A stretch of 64,000 bases of DNA from Candidatus Contubernalis alkalaceticus (GTDB lineage: Bacteria > Bacillota > Dethiobacteria > SKNC01), in NCBI RefSeq assembly GCF_022558445.1, contig NZ_CP054699.1:638001-702000 (forward strand), given 5' to 3'. The notes beneath the pieces are model-generated. The model searched no databases. It saw only the letters and a program-made list of their open reading frames with translations, and was not told where the DNA came from. Of the stretch, positions 18,996-28,261 are shown piece by piece. Numbering within the stretch: the first letter of the stretch is position 1; each line of letters starts with the position of its first letter. Position numbers and translations under genes: made by a program.

Positions 18996-21212
18996 TTAAT
19001 CCTGCTGTTTCAGGATTTCTGCCATGTCTACCCGATTTATTTTATTCCGGTTCAATCCTTTGGATATTTGATAAGTGGTATAGATGAACAAAAAACCCAA
19101 GAGATAATTCTCATTTTTCAATATCACCGGTATGCTTATATTCATTTCAGCAGTTATGGTTTGGTAAAGAACCGTCAGGGAAGACAGGATTAAAGGGATT
19201 GAAGCCAGGTAACCCAAAAGAACAAAGGGAGTATTGGTTTTTAGGAATAGTGAATAAAGGTCTTTTATATTATAGCCGATAATTTTAAGCAGGGATATTG
19301 TGCTTCGGTTTTCTTCAATCACCATGTTTGTTATAACATATACAATAACCAGGCCAATTATAAAAGCCACAGCAGCAATCACGCCCATGATGTAATGAAT
19401 GGGTTCTAAGAGTGCCTGAAAACCTGCAGCCATTTCTTCCCGGTTGGTACTGAACAGCAAAGATGATGCTTCTATTTCCAGAGGGCGGGCTGAGTATATC
19501 TCCAGGTAACTATCTGAAGGTAGGCTAAAGACCGTATTGAACTCTGCCAGGGGCATAAATATGAAGCTTCCCAGGTAAAAATCTGCAACACCGTCCACCT
19601 GGAGGGTTATTATTTCAGAACTCAGGTTATTTTTTGCCTTAAACTTGTCACCTGCCTGGATATTTAACCTGTCCGCCAGGGCCCGGGTGATAACAGTACC
19701 TTCCACAGGAACAGGGTTGTCGAAGGAGTCCTTTAGTGTAATAAATTGAGAGTTTTCTTGAATTCCGTATACCAGGACATTCTGCTTATTTTCTGTAATA
19801 GTAACGGGCAGGGAAGAAAGGATTTCTCCGTGTTCAGGCCTGACTGTTTGAAATGAATTAAAGGCGTAATGATGCTCATATTGAAATGTTTCGGCAAAAC
19901 TGTGTTTCATCAGGTAGTCAATAGAATCTTTCATGGACAATCCCATCAAAAGCAATGCGGAAGCCAGAACAATTCCCAGAAAGAGAATTACAGTTCTGGG
20001 AATATTTCTTAGTATGTCTCGAATTCTGAACTTGTTGTGAAATGTAAGACGGTTCAGGGTTACGGCTTTTTCCAGCCGGCTGATTTTTCCACTGCTGATG
20101 TCTCCCCTGATCAGAGCCAGGGGGGATAGCTGCAGTGCTTTCATAATTACTAATGAAGTGATAGGGATCAGAAAAAGGAACGGCAGGGACAGGCTAACTA
20201 CTAAATAAACCGGCTGCAAGTCAAGCTTCAGGACAGGCAGGTGGTAGAACCGGGCTGCCGCTATGGTAACTGGAGAGGCAAGATAAGTACCTGCTGCAGT
20301 GCCTGTGATGCCTCCGGCCAAAGCCATAAACAGGGGAATTAACAGGTAGTGCCTGAGGATTTCCTGTTTCCTGTAACCCAGGGCATAGAGAACGCCAATT
20401 TGTTTAAACTCCTTTTTCAGAAGTCTCCATAGGATTACGGAAATCAGTGTTACGGTTAGAAGCAGTATTGTGGAGGGAATAATTTCTCGCATGGGTTCGA
20501 TAAATTGAATGTCTCCTTCTATGAAGGCAATGCGCATATTATTATCCCTGTCTATCCATTTAATTATCCGGTTTTCTTTCGACAGATGTTCGCGAAATTC
20601 GGCGGTCTCTCCTCTGACACTGTAAAATAAATATCCATGTCCAATGTTCTCAAAGGCTTCCCGGGTGACAACGGCGATACCAAAAGTATCTGAGTTTTTA
20701 AGGATATCGTTTTCGTTTTTGAGAGGATAAATGTAATCGGGGGTTGTAACAAAACCAGTCACTGTAAATGTGTTTTGGAACAGGTCCAACCGGTCTCCAA
20801 TACGGATATCATGGGCTGCTGCAAAACCCGGGTCCACCAGTATATCAGTGTCTTTTTGTAATTCTTCTCCCTGAATCACCGCATAGCGGTTAACTGTCCG
20901 GGTGCTGCTGAGGATTCTGAGGATTGTCCCGCTGTTAAAAGGGTAATCTGCAGCAAATCGCTCTTCCAAGTCTATGTTATATTTTCTCTGTAAACTATCT
21001 AAATTTTTAACTGTTTCCTGCAGGATAAAACTGGCATCTTCCTGGTTGTGTTGGGTTTTTAAAGTATCCATACTCAGGATAATATTGGCTCCCATAATGT
21101 TGATAATAACAAAGAGGGCGCAGCTCAAGGCAATCAACAGGGTACATCCGATATACTGAGCTTTTTGTTCATTTAAAGTTCTACGTATCTTTTTATGGAT
21201 AACCATGAACAT
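18996..21212 (-). CDS. ABC transporter permease, FtsX/MacB type
   Basis: This is a membrane protein of about 738 residues with two FtsX domains. An N-terminal helix (YIGCTLLIALSCALFVIINI) is followed by a periplasm-like extracellular domain, three helices near residues 250-370, a second soluble domain, and a final helix group (IMGVIAAVAFIIGLVIVYVI and later). Members couple an ATPase to mechanical work outside the membrane, typically lipoprotein or antimicrobial peptide handling. The ATG at 21212 overlaps the stop of the ATPase gene (TAATG); a GTG two codons upstream is also possible. It is the third gene of the TetR-controlled operon. Confidence 0.9.
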   Translation of the reverse strand: MFMVIHKKIRRTLNEQKAQYIGCTLLIALSCALFVIINIMGANIILSMDTLKTQHNQEDASFILQETVKNLDSLQRKYNIDLEERFAADYPFNSGTILRILSSTRTVNRYAVIQGEELQKDTDILVDPGFAAAHDIRIGDRLDLFQNTFTVTGFVTTPDYIYPLKNENDILKNSDTFGIAVVTREAFENIGHGYLFYSVRGETAEFREHLSKENRIIKWIDRDNNMRIAFIEGDIQFIEPMREIIPSTILLLTVTLISVILWRLLKKEFKQIGVLYALGYRKQEILRHYLLIPLFMALAGGITGTAAGTYLASPVTIAAARFYHLPVLKLDLQPVYLVVSLSLPFLFLIPITSLVIMKALQLSPLALIRGDISSGKISRLEKAVTLNRLTFHNKFRIRDILRNIPRTVILFLGIVLASALLLMGLSMKDSIDYLMKHSFAETFQYEHHYAFNSFQTVRPEHGEILSSLPVTITENKQNVLVYGIQENSQFITLKDSFDNPVPVEGTVITRALADRLNIQAGDKFKAKNNLSSEIITLQVDGVADFYLGSFIFMPLAEFNTVFSLPSDSYLEIYSARPLEIEASSLLFSTNREEMAAGFQALLEPIHYIMGVIAAVAFIIGLVIVYVITNMVIEENRSTISLLKIIGYNIKDLYSLFLKTNTPFVLLGYLASIPLILSSLTVLYQTITAEMNISIPVILKNENYLLGFLFIYTTYQISKGLNRNKINRVDMAEILKQQD

Positions 21213-21907
21213 TACCACTCAATCCTTTCGGCAGGGACAGCTTCCTGGGTAATGTCCCGTGTTATTTCACCGCTTCTCATATGAATGACCCGGTGGGCCA
21301 TGGCTGCGATGGCTTGATTGTGGGTGATAATTATTATGTTAGTTCCAAATTCCTGGTTAATTTGTTCAATTAATGTGAGGATATCTTTGGAGGATTTGTA
21401 GTCCAGGGAACCGGTGGGTTCATCGCACAGAAGCAGTTCCGGGTTCTTTACCAACGCCCTGGCAATTGATACCCGCTGCTGCTGTCCCCCGCTGAGTTCT
21501 CTGGGGAACCTGTTTTCCAGGCCTGACATGTCCATGGACTTAAGGATTTTACTAGTTTCCATGGGGTCTTTGCTGATATTAGAGGCCACCTCAATATTCT
21601 CTGCCACGGTCAGGTTAGGAATCAGGTTATAGAACTGAAACACGAAGCCGATGGAATCTCTACGGTATTCGGTAAGTTTGCGGTGGGAAAGTGAGGTTAT
21701 TTCTGTGTTTTTAACTGTTACCCGGCCCTCGTCTGCAGAATCTATACCGCCGATGATATTGACAACGGTAGTTTTGCCCGAACCTGAAGGACCAAGAATT
21801 ACTGACACCTGTCCCTTCTCCATGGAAAAACTCACCTTGTTCAGAGCCCTGAAGGGGACATCTCCGATATGATATATTTTCGTCAGTTGATTGACTTCCA
21901 GAAACAT
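21212..21907 (-). CDS. ABC transporter ATP-binding protein (MacB/LolD type)
   Basis: The protein has 231 residues from the chosen ATG, which follows AAAGGAG at a 7-base distance; an upstream in-frame start at 21931 would overlap the TetR gene and has no ribosome binding site. The motifs are complete: Walker A GPSGSGKT (39-46), Q-loop FVFQFYNL, signature LSGGQQQR, Walker [10 protein letters not shown], and a switch histidine in IIITHN. It powers the FtsX-type permease encoded directly downstream. Together they form a MacB/LolCDE-like exporter or extracellular signalling transporter. Confidence 0.93.
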   Translation of the reverse strand: MFLEVNQLTKIYHIGDVPFRALNKVSFSMEKGQVSVILGPSGSGKTTVVNIIGGIDSADEGRVTVKNTEITSLSHRKLTEYRRDSIGFVFQFYNLIPNLTVAENIEVASNISKDPMETSKILKSMDMSGLENRFPRELSGGQQQRVSIARALVKNPELLLCDEPTGSLDYKSSKDILTLIEQINQEFGTNIIIITHNQAIAAMAHRVIHMRSGEITRDITQEAVPAERIEW

Positions 21908-21921
21908 GTTCTTACTCCTTT

Positions 21922-22536
21922 CTACAAGCATTTTCCCTGAAATACAAACCGGATCTGTTGTTCTATACTTTCTTTCATTTCCTCCAGGGTTATCTGGGGA
22001 CTATAAATATAAATCATGAACTGTGTTATAACGATGCTGTATATCACAAAGGATGCTTCGCGGGTGGAAAAGTCAGCAAGAAGTTTTCCCTGGTCTTTTT
22101 GATAATCAAGGAATTTTTGAAGTTTATCAATGGTCCTGTAATCCAGCTTTACCAGTCCCCGGAGCAGGGCATTATCGGTTTTTAGGGTTCCCAGGGCAAC
22201 AGCTAAGATCTGCCGCCACATTTCTTTGCTGATAAGCTGGAGGGGCTTTACCACTTTCCATACGAATTCCATAATCAAAGTCAACACACTGGTTTCTAAA
22301 TCCTGCTCCAGCAGGTGGTTGTCCTCTTCGGTCAAGTTTAACTCATCGGCCATAACAGCCAGAAAGATATCAGCCTTTGAATTAAAATAGTTATAGAGGG
22401 TCCCTACGCCAATCTCTGCTTTTTCCGCTATTTCTTCCAACGTAGTTCCTGCATATCCCCTGGTTAAAAACAATTCTTTGGCAGCTTGAATAATGTTTTC
22501 CAAGATTTTTTTCTTTTTTCTCTCTCTTAAACCCAT
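21922..22536 (-). CDS. TetR family transcriptional repressor
   Basis: This 204-residue regulator has an N-terminal helix-turn-helix (TTLEEIAEKAEIGVGTLYNY) preceded by basic residues, and a helical ligand-binding C-terminal domain. The ATG at 22536 follows AGGAGGT; the longer in-frame version from 22587 would start inside the operator and is rejected. The gene heads the operon with the ABC ATPase and permease, and a double palindrome lies just below its -10 element, so it very probably represses itself and the transporter until a toxic compound binds. Confidence 0.93.
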   Translation of the reverse strand: MGLRERKKKKILENIIQAAKELFLTRGYAGTTLEEIAEKAEIGVGTLYNYFNSKADIFLAVMADELNLTEEDNHLLEQDLETSVLTLIMEFVWKVVKPLQLISKEMWRQILAVALGTLKTDNALLRGLVKLDYRTIDKLQKFLDYQKDQGKLLADFSTREASFVIYSIVITQFMIYIYSPQITLEEMKESIEQQIRFVFQGKCL

Positions 22537-22558
22537 AAATGACCTCCTAACAATAATA

Positions 22559-22586
22559 TGAACGTATTCATATGTGAACACGTTCA
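22559..22586 (-). promoter_or_regulatory. Double palindromic TetR operator
   Basis: Two 12-bp near-palindromes, TGAACGTATTCA (22559-22570) and TGAACACGTTCA (22575-22586), lie 16 bases apart centre to centre, immediately downstream of the promoter and upstream of the tetR start. This spacing would place two repressor dimers on nearly overlapping sites and block transcription. Confidence 0.8.
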
Positions 22587-22587
22587 T

Positions 22588-22616
22588 ATTATAATTTGCT
22601 TTTAATTATATGTCAA
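22588..22616 (-). promoter_or_regulatory. Consensus sigma-A promoter of the TetR-ABC operon
   Basis: On the minus strand TTGACA (22616-22611) and TATAAT (22593-22588) are both perfect, with exactly 17 bases between them. Such a strong promoter needs the adjacent operator to be controlled. Confidence 0.88.
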
Positions 22617-22693
22617 ATTATTTTTTTAAAAAGCTACAAATTCTTAATGCCGTTGGCTGCTAATACACTTGCCGAAACTACTGGATTGGGGAA

Positions 22694-22822
22694 ATGATTC
22701 TTATTACCCGCCAGTATGGGGAGCCTATCCCCATGTTTCCAATTGTAATGGGGACTGTGATTTCTCTCACGTGGATTGCAGTGCTGTTCCGATGGGTTTT
22801 TTCAGAGAACGTGAAGGAGTGA
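22694..22822 (+). pseudogene. Relic of a membrane protein C-terminus
   Basis: A 42-codon frame reads MILITRQYGEPIPMFPIVMG, then a hydrophobic helix (TVISLTWIAVLFRWVF) and a charged end. It has no ribosome binding site. It resembles the last transmembrane segment of a transporter or ABC-2 permease rather than a whole gene. The DNA on both sides (22620-22860) gives no longer frame. Confidence 0.35.
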
Positions 22823-22862
22823 CAAGGATGAAGAAAGTTTCCATATTCAGGCAGGATGATGG

Positions 22863-23993
22863 TTATGCTAATTTATCTCTTTTGGATCTATTAGACAAGT
22901 ACCTGGCATACTCCAGGATGTTTTTATTGTACCTGTAGAATGCCGCTTCGCCATAGGCGTTACGTAAGGATACATGAGTCGACTGAGAATTTGCTTCGAT
23001 AAACCAAATTTTATTGTTAGTATCAATGGCGAAATCGATGCCTATTTCCGCGAAATTGCCGTAGTAATTATCGAGATATTCATAGACACGGAAGAGAAAC
23101 CTTTGAACGGCAGGACGAAACTTTTTCAGCTGATCTTTTGATAGTACCGTATACTTTACAAAGAAATCGTCAAATCTTAAAGCTTTTCCGTGGGTGGTAA
23201 TGGGTGAACCGGGCCTTCCATGTCGTACTGAAATGCCTACTATATCCAGGCTTCCATCTCCATTACGCTGCAGCTCTGCTCTCATATCGACAAACCCGTT
23301 TTTTATTTTTAACAGTTTAATACCTTGTTGAAATAAAAATTTTTTATCTTTAAAAAACTTTTTCACAACATCCATCAAAGCCTGAAAGTCGGATACCCCC
23401 CTAACCGTTAATTGGTTATTCCGATAATAACTGTACCGGTAACCGCCGTCAGGCAGAACCTCTACCCTTAAGACATTTTCTCCTTTCTTGCCGTAATGTG
23501 ACTTAAGATAAGCGACCTTATAGCGCTGAAGCATCTTTTTAATATCATCCGACTTCTTAACCGTTCTGGTCACAGGCAGATAGTTTTTCAGGACCGGATC
23601 ATTGCTTAGAGTTTGATACAACCGCCACTTGTTAAAGCGATAGTGAGTGATCAATTTACCGTTTTTCTTAGTAATAATGCTGCACAATTTTTTATAAGTC
23701 TGAGTATGTCTTTTGCCAACTCCAATCCTTATATATAAAACATCAGGAAATAAAAAGTCTTTACTAAACCACCTGTTCTTCTTTATATGCCAATAGTAAC
23801 CGGTAATCTTTTGCTCTCTCAACTTTACCTCTCTGAGTGAAAAAAAGTAAAGGATGTTCTTGACTTCTTTGTTCGCTTCCGCCATCATCCGAATCCGGGG
23901 GGCAGCCATCTGTTTTTGCATACCGGATATGGTTTTACTTCTCACTAACACAGCCATGACAGGCCTTGGGTAACTCTTTTTGTCGCTAAGCAA
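22863..23993 (-). CDS. YheC/YheD family ATP-grasp protein 1 (spore coat associated)
   Basis: This 376-residue protein is one of five paralogues in the window. ATP-grasp features are visible: a nucleotide-binding lysine stretch (VAYLKSHYGKKGENVLRV), the central FQQGIKLLKIKNGFVDMRAE strand pair, and the metal-binding end (EIGIDFAIDTNNKIWFIEAN). In Bacillus the related YheC and YheD associate with the forespore coat; their chemistry is not settled, though the fold is that of carboxylate-amine ligases. The start is a TTG after AAAGGAG with a 10-base gap; an ATG at 23958 is an alternative. A CATATACTG on the minus strand 245 bases upstream fits the sigma-K -10 pattern. Confidence 0.87.
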   Translation of the reverse strand: MLSDKKSYPRPVMAVLVRSKTISGMQKQMAAPRIRMMAEANKEVKNILYFFSLREVKLREQKITGYYWHIKKNRWFSKDFLFPDVLYIRIGVGKRHTQTYKKLCSIITKKNGKLITHYRFNKWRLYQTLSNDPVLKNYLPVTRTVKKSDDIKKMLQRYKVAYLKSHYGKKGENVLRVEVLPDGGYRYSYYRNNQLTVRGVSDFQALMDVVKKFFKDKKFLFQQGIKLLKIKNGFVDMRAELQRNGDGSLDIVGISVRHGRPGSPITTHGKALRFDDFFVKYTVLSKDQLKKFRPAVQRFLFRVYEYLDNYYGNFAEIGIDFAIDTNNKIWFIEANSQSTHVSLRNAYGEAAFYRYNKNILEYARYLSNRSKRDKLA

Positions 23994-23999
23994 TGGGAA

Positions 24000-24346
24000 A
24001 CGTCTCCTTTTCTTTAATCTTGTACATCTTGATATCCTTTCACCCAGATTTAGTTAAAAACTCTTCTACCTGACTGGTTTTTCACAGCTCAAACGATTTT
24101 AAACCTGGGTACCAGAATGCTAAATATATATATTCAATATATGCCTATGAAAGATAGATGTTATTGAAAATTTTACGATAAGGGTTGATAGAGCAAATAC
24201 ATTCCTTCCTGGTTTACGGTCATTCTACTTTTCAGTATATGCTCAATAATCAGGAAAATCATGAACATTGCATGCACCTATCGGAATATATTAAATAAGT
24301 AACAACAAAACTGCTGCTATCCAGCAATAAAGAGGAGGCAAAGCAG
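24000..24346. other. AT-rich divergent intergenic region between two ATP-grasp genes
   Basis: No gene is seen. The minus strand carries GCATATACTG at 24242-24233, identical to the 10-mer in front of the ATP-grasp gene starting at 28018, and consistent with a sigma-K -10 (CATANANTN). I do not see a convincing -35, so this is tentative. Confidence 0.35.
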
Positions 24347-25492
24347 GTGTATCCCAGGGCAAAACACAATCACCTCAGACCACGAATCGGCGTCTTTGTG
24401 AAAAAAAAATATGTACGTAAGATACCCAAGTTTGCCAGAAAGCTTTATCAGGCTAACCAAAAGGCAAGGTGTTCCATATATTTTTTTACTTCGCAGGATA
24501 TTAACTGGAAAAAGAAAACAATCAACGGGTATGTATTAGAGGACGGCAGCAAACAGTGGCTAAGGTGCCGTCTGCCATTTCCAGATATTATCTATGACAG
24601 GGGAACCGGTTTTGACGGAGGAGAAAAAGCGGAAGTAAAGGCGCTGCGCGCCCGCTTTAAAAAAAATCCGGGGATTCAGTATATTAACAGCTGTAAACTA
24701 AAAAAATGGCAGGTGCATAAAAAGCTGTCAAGACACAAAGCCGTTAACAAGTATCTACCTAAAACTACGATTAGCCATGGCATAGATGACATCAGGGCAA
24801 AGGTTGCGAAATATGGATATCTTTTTCTAAAAAGCTCCGGTGGCAGCGGTGGTAAAGGCGTATTTTCCCTGGAAAAGTGTGCCAAAGGATTCTGTTTTCG
24901 TTATTATCGTAAGGGTGCTCACCTGAAACGGTATGTTTCAAATTTAAAAGGTTTATGCACAGAAATGAAAACAATAGGACTTAAACCTGACCGGGTTATT
25001 ATTCAGCAGGGAATACGTCTGATTAAATATAAAAACCGCCCTACGGATTTACGCGTACTCATGGTTAAAGGCAAAGACGGTATATGGAATGCTGTTTACA
25101 ATCAAGCCAGGGTGGCGAAAAAAGGGGCCGTAATTACTAATATCTCACTGGGTGGGGAGGTAATGAATTACCGTGATATTTTTCCTGCTTTAAAAGAAAA
25201 ATACCCCGGCATACCGTCAGACAGGCAAATTAAGAATATATGCAAGAATATCGCCTGTTATATCGAAAAAGAATTCGGACCATTCGGAGAAATCGGAATC
25301 GATGTCGCTTTGGATAAGTACGGCAAGGTGTGGTTGTTAGAGTCAAATTCTAAACCCAGCAAATTGCCGGAAAAGAGAATCGAAGATACCGTAGGAATAT
25401 CTCCACAGTTTCTATTGACGCTGGAGTACGCCAGATTATTATATTTAAAAAAAAGACCCGGATCCGAAAGGAAGAACCTTTGGAATAACTAA
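24347..25492 (+). CDS. YheC/YheD family ATP-grasp protein 2 (spore coat associated)
   Basis: The protein has 381 residues and starts at a GTG behind a very strong GAGGAGG. It shows the family pattern: N-terminal RIGVFVKKKY strand, LFLKSSGGSGGKGVFSLEK glycine-rich loop with its lysine, QQGIRLIKYKNRPTDLRVLM, and EIGIDVALDKYGKVWLLESN for the metal-binding site. All key positions look intact, so it is probably an active ATP-grasp enzyme. It diverges from paralogue 1 and converges on paralogue 3. An inverted repeat after the stop (CCCTCATAT..ATATGGGGGA) near 25500-25522 may act as a terminator. Confidence 0.87.
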   Translation: MYPRAKHNHLRPRIGVFVKKKYVRKIPKFARKLYQANQKARCSIYFFTSQDINWKKKTINGYVLEDGSKQWLRCRLPFPDIIYDRGTGFDGGEKAEVKALRARFKKNPGIQYINSCKLKKWQVHKKLSRHKAVNKYLPKTTISHGIDDIRAKVAKYGYLFLKSSGGSGGKGVFSLEKCAKGFCFRYYRKGAHLKRYVSNLKGLCTEMKTIGLKPDRVIIQQGIRLIKYKNRPTDLRVLMVKGKDGIWNAVYNQARVAKKGAVITNISLGGEVMNYRDIFPALKEKYPGIPSDRQIKNICKNIACYIEKEFGPFGEIGIDVALDKYGKVWLLESNSKPSKLPEKRIEDTVGISPQFLLTLEYARLLYLKKRPGSERKNLWNN

Positions 25493-25535
25493 AACTAAGT
25501 CCCTCATATCGCAGATATGGGGGACTTAGTCTATA

Positions 25536-26843
25536 CTACAGATTTTTGCGATAATTTCTAAATGTTAGAAACTGAGCATAACGAATAACTTGCTCAAGTT
25601 GTTTTTTTCTAATTTCAGGTTCATCAAATTTCATTGGTTTGGCGTTTGCTTCAAAAATCCACGGATACCCATGGTGATCCAGTCCAACATCAATACTCAT
25701 TTCACCCAGAAGGTTTTGATGTTGTTCCAGCACTTTAGCAGCAGCAATACATAACCGATGTACGCGCTGTATGATCCTGGCAGGTTTTTTACATGGAATT
25801 GATTTTCGCAGTACATTTTGAGGTGTATCAATACGGCCGCCTCTTTGTACATGAGTGGTGATACTTTTAGGATGTGCGGCAGCGCGTATGCCCAACCCTG
25901 ATATTTTCCAAAAGCCTTGATAATTTTTCTGTACCAGCACACGAAAATCAAATGGACAATTGGATACAACAGCCAAAGGAACAGCTTTTTGTACAATGTA
26001 TTGTGAGTGGATCATCTGTTGTTGGATCTTGCTCCATAACTGATAAATATTGTAAGCCTGGTATTTTGTTAATTCGTTGTCATCAGCATAATAGTGCATT
26101 ATATACGAGCTTGATACTCGCGACTTTATAACGCGGATAATACCTGAGCCTAATTTGTCATAAGACGGTTTTAAATAGACGGCTTTATGTCGCTGTAACA
26201 TGTCAACAAGATCAGCTTTTGACAATAGTGGAGTTGTTTCAGGAATGTGTTTCTTTATCTTAGGTGATTTGTTTAACACTTTGATGATCTCTTCTTTATT
26301 GAAAAACCCTGGATTATACAATGTAATACCCGGGCAGGACATAAATCGCCGTATACACGACTGGCTGCTTTTTTGATTTTCATGGGGCCGGTCCTGAATA
26401 CGGTTATAAACGACGTTAGGGAATGGGAAAGGGTATGTTATCCATTGATTTTTATCTTTATTAAATATTTGTCCTCGGATGATTTTCTTTTTCCAATTAA
26501 TGCTGCTGGGGGTAAAGGTAAAGACTATGCCGCCGATTGTTTGCCCAGTCTTTATAATCGCTTTATAATTGTTAAAATTGCCCTTCAGTGATCCTTTCCG
26601 GTCTTGTGCGCTTAATATGCCGATGAGCGGCCCTAATACAGGTGGATTTCCCGGTGCTGCCAATGCTTTCGTTGGCAATGCTGCTGATGGTAGAAGATTA
26701 TTGTGTGCAATTATCCTGATGGGTGTATGCGGCACGCCCCAATACAGTGTTTGGCGTTTACCAGCAGTTTTTCCTTTTGAATAAATGTGCCATTTTTTGC
26801 TTTTAGGATCATAATAGAGAGCAGCCGTTATCAATGCAGGCAT
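25536..26843 (-). CDS. YheC-like ATP-grasp protein 3 with extended N-terminus
   Basis: At 435 residues this is the longest paralogue. The first 75 or so residues are extra and include a small strand-rich segment (ALYYDPKSKKWHIYSKGK) like the N-terminal domain of YheC. The ATP-grasp core follows: AVYLKPSYDKLGSGIIRVIK, VQKAVPLAVVSNCPFDFRVL, and EMSIDVGLDHHGYPWIFEAN. Its start overlaps the end of paralogue 4 by 13 bases, so the two are translated from one message and may work as a pair, as YheC and YheD appear to. Expect spore coat or cortex localisation by family analogy. Confidence 0.87.
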   Translation of the reverse strand: MPALITAALYYDPKSKKWHIYSKGKTAGKRQTLYWGVPHTPIRIIAHNNLLPSAALPTKALAAPGNPPVLGPLIGILSAQDRKGSLKGNFNNYKAIIKTGQTIGGIVFTFTPSSINWKKKIIRGQIFNKDKNQWITYPFPFPNVVYNRIQDRPHENQKSSQSCIRRFMSCPGITLYNPGFFNKEEIIKVLNKSPKIKKHIPETTPLLSKADLVDMLQRHKAVYLKPSYDKLGSGIIRVIKSRVSSSYIMHYYADDNELTKYQAYNIYQLWSKIQQQMIHSQYIVQKAVPLAVVSNCPFDFRVLVQKNYQGFWKISGLGIRAAAHPKSITTHVQRGGRIDTPQNVLRKSIPCKKPARIIQRVHRLCIAAAKVLEQHQNLLGEMSIDVGLDHHGYPWIFEANAKPMKFDEPEIRKKQLEQVIRYAQFLTFRNYRKNL

Positions 26844-28018
26844 TTTACTTTTGCACCTTTCTTATAGTTTTTTTGCTTCTTTGCCATATATTTGGCATAT
26901 TCTAACGTGTTACTAAATGATTGCCTTACTTTTTGTCGGCCGAACGCGTTATACAAGGCAACTTTAGCTGATTTGGAATTACATTCAATCAACCACAGAT
27001 TCCCCTGTTTATCCAGGCCAAAATCAATGCCCATTTCACCGAATGAACCGTAAGCTTGCTCAACAGCTCTAAATACGGTTTGTAGAAAACGATTAATTTT
27101 TGCCTGCAGCGCGTTTGCTTTTTGTGCATTTAATTGCAACAAATATTTCATGAAATTCTTTATACGATAATAATCCTCTTTATGAGTATTAGAAGCAATC
27201 GGTGAGCCAGGCTTACCTATACGTGCTGTTGTCCCGGAAACAATGAGCCGGCCATTTTTATTTTTTTGAACTTCACTGCGGAAATCAATAATGCATCGAC
27301 CCTTTTTCATCAGTTCGATGGGTTTTTGAATAAGTATAGGTTCTTCAGCAAAAAAATGATAAAGAATCTTATTTAATTCCTGTTTAGGAAATATATCGGA
27401 GAACAGTTTGCCATGGTATGAGTAATAATATCTGAACTTGTCAGGACCACTTTTTTTTATGCGTATGACCCCTGTTCCACAGCTTCCTCTTCGCTTTTTT
27501 ACATATACGTGGCCATACCGGTTGAGCATTTGAACAATATTTATAGCCTTATCTCCCTTCACTGTGAAAGGTAAGTGTGGTGAAATTGTATCTAGTTTAG
27601 ATAACCGGGCATATAAATCCCACTTGTCAAAGTAGTGCCGGGCGTTAATATTTTTAATACCCAGTTCCCAAAACTTTTTAATTACAAGCCTTGATTTTTT
27701 CGAACTTCCCCCTCCCCGGTCATACAATAGATGCGGTAGTGGAAATCTTTTTCTCTGCCAAGTACTGTCCTGGTGATTGTAATAGATTCCCATTACACAT
27801 TTCTTCTCAAAGCTCACGTCATCAGTCGTAAAAAAATACAGGGTAACATCCAAGTCTTGATTAGCTTTGGCCAGCTCAATGTAGCGAATATACCGATGAG
27901 AATTGACAAACTGAGGATTCATTGTGATGAGAGATTGTGCATGTGTTTTAGTAATAAAAACACCAATAATAACGTTTTTCTCTATGGGTTCTTTTTGTTT
28001 TACAATCAAATTTATCAC
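26831..28018 (-). CDS. YheC/YheD family ATP-grasp protein 4 (spore coat associated)
   Basis: This 395-residue protein is upstream partner of the overlapping paralogue 3. The core motifs are VYVKKRRGSCGTGVIRIKK, ILIQKPIELMKKGRCIIDFR, and EMGIDFGLDKQGNLWLIECN; in the last, Glu and Asn of the metal site are present. The start codon is a non-ATG near CGGGAGTG; the next ATG would be well inside the first strand. A CATATACTG lies about 25 bases upstream on the same strand and fits the -10 of a sigma-K promoter, consistent with late mother-cell expression, though no -35 is clear. Confidence 0.87.
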   Translation of the reverse strand: MINLIVKQKEPIEKNVIIGVFITKTHAQSLITMNPQFVNSHRYIRYIELAKANQDLDVTLYFFTTDDVSFEKKCVMGIYYNHQDSTWQRKRFPLPHLLYDRGGGSSKKSRLVIKKFWELGIKNINARHYFDKWDLYARLSKLDTISPHLPFTVKGDKAINIVQMLNRYGHVYVKKRRGSCGTGVIRIKKSGPDKFRYYYSYHGKLFSDIFPKQELNKILYHFFAEEPILIQKPIELMKKGRCIIDFRSEVQKNKNGRLIVSGTTARIGKPGSPIASNTHKEDYYRIKNFMKYLLQLNAQKANALQAKINRFLQTVFRAVEQAYGSFGEMGIDFGLDKQGNLWLIECNSKSAKVALYNAFGRQKVRQSFSNTLEYAKYMAKKQKNYKKGAKVKCLH

Positions 28019-28261
28019 TCCCGGCTTACAGACTTATTGACAGTATATGCTTAATATTGCAAACCGGAGACTATATCAGAATGCTTAATTTAATGATGAA
28101 AAAAAACTTCCTATTTTGCATATAAGCAATTACATATCAGCTATATACTGTCTAAAAATGTATCTTATTGGAAGCAATTACATTTGATTTCTAGTTTGGA
28201 ATCTATTATAGTTAAAATATAAAGTTTACATAACAATACTTTTTTTAGGAGGAATTTACTC
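28019..28261. other. Divergent regulatory region between ATP-grasp 4 and the NlpC gene
   Basis: The minus strand has GCATATACTG at 28050-28041 and the plus strand has CTATATACTG at 28141-28150, so similar -10-like elements point outward towards both genes. The NlpC gene has an AGGAGG ribosome binding site. No small gene is visible. Confidence 0.4.
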
